DNA of 64,000 nucleotides from Gammaproteobacteria bacterium (GCA_021731365.1 JAKFXL010000025.1:20212-84211), one strand, 5' to 3'; numbered from the stretch's first letter, positions 44,067 to 53,871 are shown. The notes: generated by a model not told the origin, from the sequence alone. Made by a program: numbers and translations.

Positions 44067-46411
44067 ATGGATTATTGCCAGTCCGATCATCAATACGTGA
44101 ATTATGGGGAATGCGCTGGCGAACCGTCGCGGTAATGTTGATTATGGGGGCCGGTTTCGGAATGTATGCCGGACTGTATTCAGCCATCGATAGTCTCTTC
44201 TCTTTTCGGGATGGTCTTTATCAACAAGCCAATATTGCCGCCCATGAAATCCGATTTACGCCAGAAGATAGTAAAAATATTCCAAATTGGAGCGATATTT
44301 CAGGTATAGAGAGTATTGAACAGAGACTATTATTACCGGGAAATATTGTGCTTAAAGATGGTCTACCACTCTCCAGTCTAATGGTAACCGTTACAGCTGA
44401 TGCAAAGATCAATAAATTATTGATCACAGAGGGTGAGGACTTAGACAATGAAAAGCCCTCTGAAATTGTTATAGATAGAAATTTAGCGCGCCACTATGAC
44501 TATAAAATTGGCGATGAATTACACCTTAATATTGGTAAGGCTACGTTTAACCTAACAGTACGGGGTATCGCTACCAGTGTAGAACACCTAGTTGATGGTG
44601 CAAATCCTAATTTTTTCTTACCCTCAAAGGGCTCTTTAGGTATTGTTTTTGCTCCGCGTGCATTAATGCATCAACGTTTGGGTTTTGATCTTGTCAACAG
44701 TGTTTTGTTTACGGGTAATCTCTCTGCTGATGATCTTCCTGAAGATGTTGCAAAAGAGGTTCTGAATCGGGCAAAAAGCAAGCTCTCTATTGATGAAGAT
44801 ATTCCTCTATCACACCAATTTGGCCATATGTTCCTTAATGTCGACTTAGGTGCATTTAGAATATTTACCCCCGCGATTGTTGCGATTTTTGCGGTGTGTG
44901 CGGTGACTATTCTATTTTTTCTCTTATACCAATGGGTCACACGGCAACGTCAACAGTTAGGTGTGTTCTCTGCGTTAGGGTATGGCAAAGGATCGATGGC
45001 ATTACGGGTATTTGTACCGGTATCTGTGATTGCTATCGGTGGGACATTAAGTGGCATTGGTATATCTTTTGTTATGCTGTACGGTTTTGGAATGGAGTAT
45101 GCCAACGCGATTGGTTTGCCTTCACCCAATTTAGTACTTTTTTCACCACATATTGTATGGGCCTTTTTCGGTCTTATCTTCGCCTGTATAGCAGGGGTCT
45201 ATTATCCATTGCGCCAGGCCTTGAAAATCACACCGCTCAGCGCGGTGCGTGACTCTCCACAGGCACCTCCGCCTGATCATGGTACCTCTGCATCAAAATT
45301 GAGTTCTCCCGTGTGGCGTTACTCCATACAATCGATACTTCGTCGCCGTTATGCAAGTTTAATGACGGTTGTCTCGGTGGCGCTGGCATTGGCACCAGCG
45401 CTGGCCTATTTTGTTGCATTAAGCTCTTTTCAGGGGGCGATTGTTAATGGATTCTCTAAGGATAACTGGGAGTATGCCGTCGATTTCTTATCACCCGTAT
45501 GGGATGACGAGTTGGAGGATCTGAATAATATTTCAGGTGTTCAGCGTTTAGATCTGTTTGTCCGTGGTCCTGCCAGGTTTACTGTGAATGATAAACGTGA
45601 AAGTGGACTGCTCATTGGGGTGTCGCCGGATAATAGCTTACGATCTTTGACAATCTTAGAGGGCAGGGGGTTGAACTCTTCTGATACCAATTCAGTGGTT
45701 ATGGAGAGAAAGTTAGCAGGCAGCCTGGGTATAACCATTGGTGAATCACTCACCGTACAGGGTAAACAAGGTGATGTGGAGGCTGTTTTAGTGGGGGTCT
45801 TCTCTGGTGCATTACCGGGTGAAACATTTACAACTATCAATGCAGCACGACACTGGTTAGATCTTGATGATCAGAATACAGGGGTGCTGGTCTCTGCTAA
45901 TCAAAATAGCAATCTTAGTTCAGTATTTTATCAAGATAGTCGAGTGGGGAAGGTCACTGTACGTTCAGAGCTTGTTGCGGAGGTAATTGCTCACTTAAAA
46001 GAGATTGCGGGTATTGTCTACCTTGCTGCCGCTTTTAGTATTGGTGTTGCACTACTGTTTCTGTTTACCAGTAGCTCTTTTACCTTTATGGAGCGTGAGT
46101 CTGACTTTGTTTTGCTTGAAATATTGGGATTTGAGCAGAAAACACTATCTAAAATGATGAAGGTTGAAGTGGGTATCCTGGGTGTTATGGGGATTATCCT
46201 ATCGCTCCCGACGGGATATGTGCTGGCGATGATATTAAATAGTATCTTGGGGCAGGCATGGTTTAATGTGCCAACACTTTTTGATTGGCGTGATCCTGTT
46301 TTTGTCATGATACCTGCGCTGGTTCTGTTACCAGTGACGACCATTCCAGTGATTAAAAAAATCAAAAGTATGACGATGTCAGAGACATTACGCAGGAGAA
46401 GTTTTGGATGA
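44063..46411 (+). CDS. FtsX-family ABC permease with two FtsX domains
   Basis: 782 residues from the ATG that overlaps the ATPase stop (GTG 44039 is an upstream alternative). TM1 near residue 20, a MacB-like periplasmic domain, three TM helices (about 275-400), a second TM with periplasmic domain (from about 440), then three more TM helices at the end (about 655-765). This duplicated LolC/E-like plan occurs in systems moving lipids or lipoproteins out of the inner membrane. Confidence 0.87.
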   Translation: MNGLLPVRSSIRELWGMRWRTVAVMLIMGAGFGMYAGLYSAIDSLFSFRDGLYQQANIAAHEIRFTPEDSKNIPNWSDISGIESIEQRLLLPGNIVLKDGLPLSSLMVTVTADAKINKLLITEGEDLDNEKPSEIVIDRNLARHYDYKIGDELHLNIGKATFNLTVRGIATSVEHLVDGANPNFFLPSKGSLGIVFAPRALMHQRLGFDLVNSVLFTGNLSADDLPEDVAKEVLNRAKSKLSIDEDIPLSHQFGHMFLNVDLGAFRIFTPAIVAIFAVCAVTILFFLLYQWVTRQRQQLGVFSALGYGKGSMALRVFVPVSVIAIGGTLSGIGISFVMLYGFGMEYANAIGLPSPNLVLFSPHIVWAFFGLIFACIAGVYYPLRQALKITPLSAVRDSPQAPPPDHGTSASKLSSPVWRYSIQSILRRRYASLMTVVSVALALAPALAYFVALSSFQGAIVNGFSKDNWEYAVDFLSPVWDDELEDLNNISGVQRLDLFVRGPARFTVNDKRESGLLIGVSPDNSLRSLTILEGRGLNSSDTNSVVMERKLAGSLGITIGESLTVQGKQGDVEAVLVGVFSGALPGETFTTINAARHWLDLDDQNTGVLVSANQNSNLSSVFYQDSRVGKVTVRSELVAEVIAHLKEIAGIVYLAAAFSIGVALLFLFTSSSFTFMERESDFVLLEILGFEQKTLSKMMKVEVGILGVMGIILSLPTGYVLAMILNSILGQAWFNVPTLFDWRDPVFVMIPALVLLPVTTIPVIKKIKSMTMSETLRRRSFG

Positions 46412-47175
46412 AGATAATAACTGTATGTTTAATGCTGATTGCATCAATGTCTGCATTTGCAGAGGATGGACGTCAATTAATGGAGCGCTCTGAAGAAACC
46501 ACTAAGAGTTTGACAGAGAAATCTTTATTTCAGATGGATATTTTTGACCAAGATAAAAAACTTGTTCAGTCGCGTGATATGGAGTTTTTTTATAAACATG
46601 GGGCAGACAAAGAGGTCTCTCTTATAAAATTTATATCACCTCCTATTTTACAAGGTACTGGGTTGTTAATTGAAGATAGGAATAAGGAGGTTAATGATAT
46701 TTGGCTGTACTTGCCAGCAACGCGTAAATTGAGACGAATATCGGGTAGTGAAAAAACAAACTGGTTTATGGGGACAGAGTTTACGCATGAGGATTTTGAG
46801 GACTATAAAATTAATTTATACAAATTTAGTCTTGTAAAAGAAGCTGCGTGTGGTGATAGCCGTTGTATTGTTGTTTTGGCGGAGCCTGATAATAATCATG
46901 AGCGTGAAGCATCTGGATATTCTAAAAAACTGTACTACATTGACATATCTTCTCAATACCCGGCCGCTATCGAATACTTTGACCATTCTGGGGGATTGAT
47001 AAAGAGGTTGACAACCAGTGGCATAAGAAAAGAGGGCGATTATTGGAGGCCACAAGTGATTACGATGGAAAATATGGTTAATAAAAGAGTGACGCAATTA
47101 ACCATAAAAGAGCGTGTATTGGACATTACTCTTGACGATTATTACGTCTCTTCTCGTTATTTACGTGCCGATTAA
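46408..47175 (+). CDS. LolA-like outer membrane lipoprotein-sorting protein
   Basis: 255 residues, Sec signal peptide ending AFAED. DIWLYLPATRKLRRISGSEKT and WFMGTEFTHEDFEDY are the signature of the LolA-like/'outer membrane lipoprotein-sorting' family (COG2834), periplasmic beta-barrel carriers for hydrophobic cargo. Two cysteines (ACGDSRC) could form a disulfide. Starts by ATGA overlap with the permease, consistent with a carrier loaded by it. Confidence 0.85.
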   Translation: MKIITVCLMLIASMSAFAEDGRQLMERSEETTKSLTEKSLFQMDIFDQDKKLVQSRDMEFFYKHGADKEVSLIKFISPPILQGTGLLIEDRNKEVNDIWLYLPATRKLRRISGSEKTNWFMGTEFTHEDFEDYKINLYKFSLVKEAACGDSRCIVVLAEPDNNHEREASGYSKKLYYIDISSQYPAAIEYFDHSGGLIKRLTTSGIRKEGDYWRPQVITMENMVNKRVTQLTIKERVLDITLDDYYVSSRYLRAD

Positions 47176-48339
47176 ATGTTTTTTAAGTTTTTGGTTATAT
47201 TTATTGCAGTATATGCAACACACGCTTTTTCTTCAGAGGCTAATATTGAGATACACACGGGCCTTGACTATTATCCTAGTGCCAAAGAAAATGAGGTGGC
47301 AGGGCGTGGTGATTTGCGTCTGAACTGGAAGGATAATCTACTTAGAGGCCGTGCCTATATTGGTATACGTGCAGAAATAATAGATACTCCCTGGGGGCAA
47401 AGCTCAGAAATAGAACTACGCGAGGCTTATTTAACCTGGCAGATTGATCAAAGTACATTACGTATTGGCCGCCAACAGATTGCTTGGGGGAGGGCAGATG
47501 CTTTTCGCTTGTTAGACACTGTTAATCCATTGCGATACCCGGATGCTTTTTATATGGTTGCAGAAGATGCACGAATCCCGTTATGGATGGTGCAATGGGA
47601 TGGGCAAGTGAGTGTGTGGGAGTGGCAGCTATTTGCTGGACCTGACCGACGCCTCAATGCTATCGATCCGAGTTTTCCACTATTGCAACCCGCCTTTCAT
47701 CACTCATTGGAAACCCCTAAGGGCAGATCAAAGCGTGGGGTTGCTGGGGCACGTCTGAGCCGTCAGATGGGGGAGCTGGATATTGGTTTGTATTGGCTAA
47801 ATGGTTGGAATCATGAACCGTTATGGAAACCGCTTTCAGATAGTGATTTTGAAATGGGTAGTGCACGACGATATTTATGGGGGGCAAGTGCTGATTGGCC
47901 CGCAGGGCCGGGGATTATTCGTGCTGAATGGGTACATAGCGAAACGGATACGTTTAATACGGATTTTTCATACATACCACAACGCCAAGAGCAGGCACTT
48001 GTTGGATTTGATTGGGGGTACGGGCATCTTTTTTTTAGTCCACAACTCTATTGGGAGGCTACTACACCTGGTTCGTATAATACGACAAATCATTCCCAGC
48101 GCTATATCTCATTGTTAACACAATATAAGTTTTTACAGGATCGTGGGAATATACGTCTCTTCTGGTGGCATCAAATAGGTGGTGATGAAGAGTGGTTATC
48201 CCTTAAATTAGGTTATGAGTGGGGTAAGAATCTTGAATTGCGTACGGGGGTAGATTGGTTTTATGTAAACAGTAACTCAGATCTTTCTGCATTTGATGAG
48301 CTAGATCGGATAAAATTGGAAGCGGTGTGGCGATTCTAG
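47176..48339 (+). CDS. outer-membrane beta-barrel protein, DUF1302-like
   Basis: 387 residues, starting immediately after the preceding stop. Signal peptide to about residue 20. LRIGRQQIAWGRADAFRLLDTVNPLRYPD resembles outer-membrane proteins co-encoded with LolA-like carriers (DUF1302 and relatives). Amphipathic strands continue to a terminal phenylalanine (LEAVWRF). Probably the outer-membrane end point of the export module. Last gene of the operon. Confidence 0.75.
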   Translation: MFFKFLVIFIAVYATHAFSSEANIEIHTGLDYYPSAKENEVAGRGDLRLNWKDNLLRGRAYIGIRAEIIDTPWGQSSEIELREAYLTWQIDQSTLRIGRQQIAWGRADAFRLLDTVNPLRYPDAFYMVAEDARIPLWMVQWDGQVSVWEWQLFAGPDRRLNAIDPSFPLLQPAFHHSLETPKGRSKRGVAGARLSRQMGELDIGLYWLNGWNHEPLWKPLSDSDFEMGSARRYLWGASADWPAGPGIIRAEWVHSETDTFNTDFSYIPQRQEQALVGFDWGYGHLFFSPQLYWEATTPGSYNTTNHSQRYISLLTQYKFLQDRGNIRLFWWHQIGGDEEWLSLKLGYEWGKNLELRTGVDWFYVNSNSDLSAFDELDRIKLEAVWRF

Positions 48340-48368
48340 AATGAGGGGGTTGTTTAAATAGTCGCAGC

Positions 48369-49163
48369 TCATTTGATGGTCCCTAAATTTTTTTGTTGAA
48401 GAAGTGCTGTTAAAGAGACTATTTGAGTACGATTTCGTGCTCCTACTTTTTGGGATAAACGAGATACCTGATTTCTCACTGTGTACGGGCTTGTGCCTAA
48501 GTTTCGGGCAATCTCCTTATTTGTCTTTCCCTCGGCAAGACAGTTGACTATCTCTATCTCTCTTGCTGATAGTGGCGATATTAATTCTGGTATAGATTGG
48601 GAGGTTCGCAATTGATCATATGCAATCAGTTTTTCTTCTGCAGTCACACCCTTCTGAGACAGCTGTTCTAATGTTTGTGCTAAAGCAGGCATAATATCCT
48701 GAAGAAACTGTTTGTCAGTATTATTACAAGATCGCTGATGGGTGCTGAGAATGATAAATATAACATGGAGCTCATCTGTGCTGTGCCCATGAACCATAAA
48801 ACTTCGTTTGTTAATGTCAGTATTACTATTGCGCAAACTCCCAATACATCCACATGGGCCTAGATCCAACAGACAGACCTGCCGCATCACTCTCCAGATA
48901 GATAGCAGTGAATTACAGTCCGTGATTAAACGTGTATGTGTATTATGAAGTTCGCCCTGCTGCAAAAAAATATCGCTAACCTCGATGCTATTACCACTTA
49001 AATACGCCTTGCCAATAACAGAGAAATCATATGGAAAGAAATTTCCAACGTGGTGATTAAATATACCACTAATATCACCCAGGGCATTAACCCTTACTGA
49101 TAGAGGCAACTCAACATCCATATAACCCATAGATGGTGCCAGTTTCTTGATATGTGATGACAT
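48369..49163 (-). CDS. LuxR-family transcriptional regulator
   Basis: 264 residues. The C-terminal LuxR helix-turn-helix (about 195-255) reads LSAREIEIVNCLAEGKTNKEIARNLG followed by SPYTVRNQVSRLSQKVGA. The N-terminal 190 residues match no signal domain I recognise; it has several Cys (CLLDLGPCGC). AAGGGGAG precedes the ATG. It is convergent with the 13-gene operon, 29 bases from its end, and is the best candidate for its regulator. Confidence 0.85.
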   Translation of the reverse strand: MSSHIKKLAPSMGYMDVELPLSVRVNALGDISGIFNHHVGNFFPYDFSVIGKAYLSGNSIEVSDIFLQQGELHNTHTRLITDCNSLLSIWRVMRQVCLLDLGPCGCIGSLRNSNTDINKRSFMVHGHSTDELHVIFIILSTHQRSCNNTDKQFLQDIMPALAQTLEQLSQKGVTAEEKLIAYDQLRTSQSIPELISPLSAREIEIVNCLAEGKTNKEIARNLGTSPYTVRNQVSRLSQKVGARNRTQIVSLTALLQQKNLGTIK

Positions 49164-49348
49164 AAATACTCCCCTTCAATGACTATCTATCTTTATTCTG
49201 CCCCAATGGGAGTTCTAAAAAAAGGTAATAATTTACTATAAAATCACAAGTTATTACCTTAAATAGCTACCAAAAAGACAATAGACAACCGTTTCTGTAT
49301 GGGTAGTTTTATCGGGATGACGCAGTTCTCCTTACTGACACTACAGGG

Positions 49349-51085
49349 TTAAGGTGTAATAGTCACTGTATGTAACAGCTTATTAAAACCACTTGCCGCC
49401 TCCCAAACCCCATTGTTTGCAAGCCTGATTGAATAAGCAGGCAAGTTCTTCAGTGTTGTTGCAGGGTCAGGCAAGTTGAGCAGCAGCGAGTAATCACCCG
49501 CAGGTATATTGGCCGGAAGTGTGATGGCATGGCTTAGACTTACTGTAGTGCTTGCCAACCATAAACGTGGGTCAACGGGGAGTGGGAATCGATATAAAGC
49601 ACCTGTTGATGTATTACGCAGTATTAATTCCACATTACGTGCATTGAATGGAGCAGCAAATCCTATGTTTTGTAGTGATAGGGTAAAGGGCAGCGAGCCG
49701 CCAATTTTTGTTGTTGTAGGAAACGTGCCACTCTTTAATTCAAATCGGTAACCTATACGTCGTTTTATTTCAGTTAAACACCCGCCTGTTTGCCAGCTGT
49801 TCAGCACTCCCACATTATAATCCGTGTTTAAATATGACCAGTGGAATCTGGCAAGTTCATCCATCGCCGTGGCACATTCGGAGCGGGGTGGATTAACTGC
49901 ACAGCTTTCGCCCCCTATAGGTAAGTACTGTGTCTCGGCAGCCAGATATGGGTATTCAACAGCAATATTCTGATATGTTCCAAAGTCTGTGGCGCTTGCT
50001 AAAAAGCAGTCGTTATGATGGCCAATGCGGGCATTGGCAGAACCATTGTAAGCTTGGCTGGCTGTTATTGCTGTTGTCCCATACATAGTGCGTTTAATCG
50101 TTGGGGTACGCAATTGGATCATACGTGATGCAGGCAATACCGAGAGTAATTTGTCAGCAACTAGTTTACGGTTAAGCCAGTCGGCCGCTGATACATTGCC
50201 CTCGTTGCCAAAGTTCTGCGTGTAATACCATTCACCCCACGCCCCAATCATTCCTGCTTGTACAACATTGATGACATCGCTATTGCTTTGAAAGATAGGG
50301 GTCAGTTGGTTGAGATGGTCTAAGACACGGCTAAGTGGTGCATCATTACCACTCGTCTGGGATGTATAAGCAAAACGCAAAATAACCTTTAAGCCCGCAG
50401 TGCGGACCGTATTTAACTGGGATTGCAGTCGATCCAATGTGGCCTGGCTGATCAGGCTGTTTTGAAAGCCATCAAGATAAAACACGCACATAACCAGTGA
50501 GATGGCCTCATTGGTACGATAGTTTTTTAAGGTGTTCAGATCAAATAGATCTTTATCACAGTCTCCAGTATGGTGATAAAAACCACGTTCAGGATTTATA
50601 AACAAGGTGTTATCTGCTGCGTAAGAGACCGTTGTATTGCCGCTATATATATGTGTTATTTTGGCTGACGTATCCAATGGCGACTCTGTCTGAAATAGTA
50701 GGTCAGCATCATTTGGCTGCGCGGACTCACCAATATCAGCACGTAAAACAGTCCATTTTGCAGTATTACTGGTATTTGAATAACTGACAGATTTAATAAA
50801 CTGCCAGTTCCAACCCCCTCCAGCGTGTTTATATAAACTCCCGTTTTCAATTAGAAAATTGGCACCAATTGTACCCACTCGAAATCCTGTCCCTGCATTA
50901 CGGTCAGTATCAATATAAGCCCGCTTGTAGGTGGGGGCTCCGCTATAGGTGTAACTATAATAAATCTGTGTGCTGTTATTGGTTACTTGTGTATTGGTGA
51001 TTGCAGCTGCGAGTGGTGTACTAAACAGTATTGAGGTGGCTAAGGTAAACAGCCACGCCGCTAATGTTGGTTTTGAACGAGGCAT
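49349..51085 (-). CDS. secreted protein with DUF4874/DUF4832-like domains
   Basis: 578 residues from the ATG at 51085 (GGAG seven bases upstream; ATG 51097 is close). Signal peptide TLAAWLFTLATSILFSTPLAAA. An N-terminal beta domain (about 25-150) precedes NPERGFYHHTG and a TIM-barrel-like region (VILRFAYTSQ, VVQAGMIGAWGEWYYTQ) as in DUF4874, then a C-terminal Ig-like DUF4832 part (LSLQNIGFAAPFNARNVELILRN). Family members look like extracellular glycoside-hydrolase relatives; no activity is known to me. Confidence 0.78.
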   Translation of the reverse strand: MPRSKPTLAAWLFTLATSILFSTPLAAAITNTQVTNNSTQIYYSYTYSGAPTYKRAYIDTDRNAGTGFRVGTIGANFLIENGSLYKHAGGGWNWQFIKSVSYSNTSNTAKWTVLRADIGESAQPNDADLLFQTESPLDTSAKITHIYSGNTTVSYAADNTLFINPERGFYHHTGDCDKDLFDLNTLKNYRTNEAISLVMCVFYLDGFQNSLISQATLDRLQSQLNTVRTAGLKVILRFAYTSQTSGNDAPLSRVLDHLNQLTPIFQSNSDVINVVQAGMIGAWGEWYYTQNFGNEGNVSAADWLNRKLVADKLLSVLPASRMIQLRTPTIKRTMYGTTAITASQAYNGSANARIGHHNDCFLASATDFGTYQNIAVEYPYLAAETQYLPIGGESCAVNPPRSECATAMDELARFHWSYLNTDYNVGVLNSWQTGGCLTEIKRRIGYRFELKSGTFPTTTKIGGSLPFTLSLQNIGFAAPFNARNVELILRNTSTGALYRFPLPVDPRLWLASTTVSLSHAITLPANIPAGDYSLLLNLPDPATTLKNLPAYSIRLANNGVWEAASGFNKLLHTVTITP

Positions 51086-51503
51086 TATTGGCTCCATTAA
51101 CGTTTTCCATAACAAAAATGAGCGATGACGAGACAATGTGCACTCTTGGCCCCACCAACATTTTTTGTAACTAACAGATTTTCCAGATGGCAGAACTATA
51201 GTAATACTTATCGAGATATGCAACGGCTACTGGCGAGGCTGTTTTCATATTTAGGGGGTAAATATAAGGTCAGAATGGCTTTTCTACTAAAGCATTGAGT
51301 ATTACCTCTTCACCATTTGTTAGTGCAACAGCAAAAAGATCCAACAAACGAGGGCTTGTTTTATCGAACCGCATTGGCCGTCTTACTTACGGCAACACGT
51401 CCCTTGAGAGCGCTGAACGGGCTGACAGTTGCTTTTAATCGAAATCTAGTAGCATTTGCAACATATTCTGCTACTATTGATAGATTGAGAGAGGAGTATC
51501 GCC
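51086..51503. other. 418-base intergenic region
   Basis: Divergent spacer between the DUF4832-like gene and the toxin-antitoxin pair. It contains the Shine-Dalgarno GAGGAG before 51504. A 66-codon frame (51317-51517) has no ribosome site, no recognisable product and runs into the antitoxin gene. Nothing else is seen. Confidence 0.5.
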
Positions 51504-51899
51504 ATGAATACACCTAGCGCAGTACTGAATGGGCAAGAGCAGGATCGGGGCGCTTTAGCACGAATGGTAACCCGCCTGTTTGAACATTGGGGGCTTAGTA
51601 GTGAGGACCAGCTAGCCATGCTGGGGTTGTCTGTCAGCAACCGGGCGGCCTTAAGCCGCTATCGCAAAGGCGAGCCACTGGCCGTCAATCGCGACCTGTT
51701 GGAACGTGTTGGCCATCTATTGGCCATTCATAAGAGCTTGCGGCTGATTTTTCCTCAGGATCGCGATCTAGCCTATGGCTGGATGAGCCAGCGTAACCGC
51801 GCCTTCGAAGGAAGAACACCCGTAGAAGCGATACGGGAGTGGGGGTTTACCGGCGTACTAATGGTAAGAGCCTACCTGGATCGGCATAGGGGCAACTAA
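51504..51899 (+). CDS. Xre/MbcA/ParS-family antitoxin
   Basis: 131 residues. An Xre-like helical N-terminus ([24 protein letters not shown]) precedes the MbcA/ParS/Xre toxin-binding domain ([22 protein letters not shown]). It neutralises the RES toxin encoded five bases downstream and probably represses its own promoter. Confidence 0.9.
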   Translation: MNTPSAVLNGQEQDRGALARMVTRLFEHWGLSSEDQLAMLGLSVSNRAALSRYRKGEPLAVNRDLLERVGHLLAIHKSLRLIFPQDRDLAYGWMSQRNRAFEGRTPVEAIREWGFTGVLMVRAYLDRHRGN

Positions 51900-51904
51900 A
51901 TCTA

Positions 51905-52621
51905 ATGGATGGCTTTTTTGCAGGGTTGCCGTTGGCCGATGTGCACCAGGAGCTGGTGCGAAATATCAAGTCAATACGGGTGTCACAAGACCTGTTTGAT
52001 GATCTATCTGAGGCTCCCGGCGACTGGGCAGTGGCTCAACACCACGAAATGGCCACCAAACCCCATAGCTACCTCTCACCCATAGTCAGTATTGATCGTC
52101 CCTTTGAAGAGGCGGACTGGTTTAATGCCATTGAGTTTCCTTTTAAACACTGGATGGCCAGCCGTTTCTGTGATGGCAGCTTTGGTATCTGGTATGGTGC
52201 AGATAGTGTTGCAACGTCCGTACATGAAACAGTCCACCATTGGCATGACGGAATGCTTGCAGATGCTGGATATGACCAGCTCCTGGCTCAGGGTAAGCGT
52301 CAGGAAATAGTGAGCGAACGTAAAGTTTACTGGGTACGGTGTGATGCAGCGCTGGTTGACCTTCGCCGGCGGGGGGATTCATTCCCCGAATTGACCAATC
52401 CCGACAGCCATCTATTTGGCCAATCGATTGGGGCACGTTTAAAACGGGAAGGGCATCCAGGATTAATAGCCCGTTCGGCGCGTTGTGAAGGTGAGAACTA
52501 CGGCGTGCTCAACTCGGCGGTCCTGTCCAGTCCTCAGGTCTGCTGCTTTTTAACCTACCGGCTCACTGCCACAGGTATCAAGGTGGAGCGAGAGGTAGGG
52601 CAATCGTGGATGACGTTGTAA
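51905..52621 (+). CDS. RES-domain toxin
   Basis: 238 residues. The RES domain, named after conserved Arg, Glu and Ser residues, is visible from RFCDGSFGIWYGADSVATSVHETVHHWH onward, with SSPQVCCFLTYRL near the end. RES toxins degrade NAD+. The ribosome site is weak, consistent with coupling to the antitoxin. Confidence 0.9.
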   Translation: MDGFFAGLPLADVHQELVRNIKSIRVSQDLFDDLSEAPGDWAVAQHHEMATKPHSYLSPIVSIDRPFEEADWFNAIEFPFKHWMASRFCDGSFGIWYGADSVATSVHETVHHWHDGMLADAGYDQLLAQGKRQEIVSERKVYWVRCDAALVDLRRRGDSFPELTNPDSHLFGQSIGARLKREGHPGLIARSARCEGENYGVLNSAVLSSPQVCCFLTYRLTATGIKVEREVGQSWMTL

Positions 52622-52676
52622 ACGTCAACTACATGTTTTAATAACCATCATCCATAACATCAAAAAGGAAAGCCCC

Positions 52677-53219
52677 ATGCTAAACCGAAGACTCTCAAAA
52701 ATTGTAATATTCGCATCTGCGCTCTTGCTGATTACCGCCTGTGCCCACCATACTGGCGGCCACCACATCTCACAAAATATCAGCCAGCTGGAGATTAGCA
52801 ATCTTAGCCATCCAGAACATAATGTTTATGCCAGCGGTCAACCCACAAAAGCACAGTTTGATGCATTGGCTAAATCAGGGATAAAACACGTGATTAACCT
52901 ACGTCCTGCCGCAGAACTGGATTGGAATGAGGCCGAGTATGTTGAGGCGTTGGGAATGGCATATCACTCGATCCCCGTCGCAGGTGCGGCTGATGTAACC
53001 GTTGAAAATGCCACAAAACTGGCCAAACTTCTGGGTGAAACGGGAACAGACAAAACATTAGTACACTGCTCCAGCAGTAACCGGGTTGGGGCGCTGGTAG
53101 CTCTGAGTGAGAACGTTATCAATGGTAAAACCGCTGAAGAATCTATCACCAAAGGCAAGCTTTGGGGGTTGTTAAGTCTGGAGCCAACCGTGAGAGAGCG
53201 AATATCTGATCGTCAGTAA
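52677..53219 (+). CDS. phosphatase-like lipoprotein (DSP / beta-lactamase hydrolase-like)
   Basis: 180 residues. Lipobox LLITAC (Cys near 22). YASGQPTKAQFDALAKSGIKHVINLRP and the active-site-like VHCSSSNRVGA are typical of the dual-specificity/Blh-like phosphatase family. The loop is Cys-x4-Arg, one residue shorter than the usual Cys-x5-Arg of tyrosine phosphatases. AAGGAAAG precedes the ATG. Its localisation would be periplasmic or outer-membrane. Confidence 0.75.
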   Translation: MLNRRLSKIVIFASALLLITACAHHTGGHHISQNISQLEISNLSHPEHNVYASGQPTKAQFDALAKSGIKHVINLRPAAELDWNEAEYVEALGMAYHSIPVAGAADVTVENATKLAKLLGETGTDKTLVHCSSSNRVGALVALSENVINGKTAEESITKGKLWGLLSLEPTVRERISDRQ

Positions 53220-53221
53220 TC

Positions 53222-53260
53222 AAAAAGCCCGAACCCAGCACACTGCTGTTGTTCGGGCTT
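53222..53260 (-). terminator. terminator for the cytochrome c gene
   Basis: AAGCCCGAAC (53225-53234) and GTTCGGGCTT (53251-53260) form a 10-bp stem; on the minus strand it is followed by TTTTT. It may also help stop plus-strand transcripts from 53219. Confidence 0.8.
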
Positions 53261-53299
53261 GGGTTGCCAAAGCTGCTTAACAGTTTTTGGCTATCCTGT

Positions 53300-53620
53300 T
53301 TATAAGGCCAGGATGAAATCAACCAGCTTTTCAATGTCGGCATCCGCCACACGGGGCGAGTAGGGGGGCATAGGTACACCACCAGTAACGGCTGTCCAGT
53401 TGCCTTTGCCACCGCCCTTAACCTTTGCAATTAGTGCATCACGCCCCGTTGAGTCACCCTTGTATTTGGCAGCGACATCTTTCCAGCCGGGTCCTACAAC
53501 CTTAGCATCAACACTATGACACGCCAGGCAACCACTCTTTTTAGCCAGTTCCAGATCAGCCATAGCAGGGGCAGCGATAATGGCAGAGGCCAGGGCAACA
53601 ACAGCAACAAATGCTTTCAT
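53300..53620 (-). CDS. class I cytochrome c (c551/c552-like)
   Basis: 106 residues. Signal peptide ending APAMA, haem motif CLACH (residues 31-35), axial Met in VPMPPYSPRVAD, C-terminal helix IEKLVDFILAL. A periplasmic electron carrier of the c551 type. GAGGAG before the ATG. Confidence 0.92.
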   Translation of the reverse strand: MKAFVAVVALASAIIAAPAMADLELAKKSGCLACHSVDAKVVGPGWKDVAAKYKGDSTGRDALIAKVKGGGKGNWTAVTGGVPMPPYSPRVADADIEKLVDFILAL

Positions 53621-53871
53621 ATTTAGTTCTCCTCATTACTTAATGTAATCAACCCTCGTGGGTTGGTGCCTATTTAGGCTCCCCCCGTACAACACTTTAA
53701 GAGAGAGTACTGCTTACTCAACTATTACATTAGACCTGCGAGACTGAATCTATCCTGAACATCTATTTTGTTTACAGTTATTTACATCACTGTCCGACAC
53801 CTAAATAGACCATGCGGGTTTCTAGCAGCCGTGCGCTAAGGTAGAATTGCAGTTATATAGTGGATTAGAGC

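Noticed and set aside
51317..51517. Small gene before the RES-Xre pair
   Set aside because: No ribosome site, no recognisable product, and it overlaps the start of the antitoxin gene.
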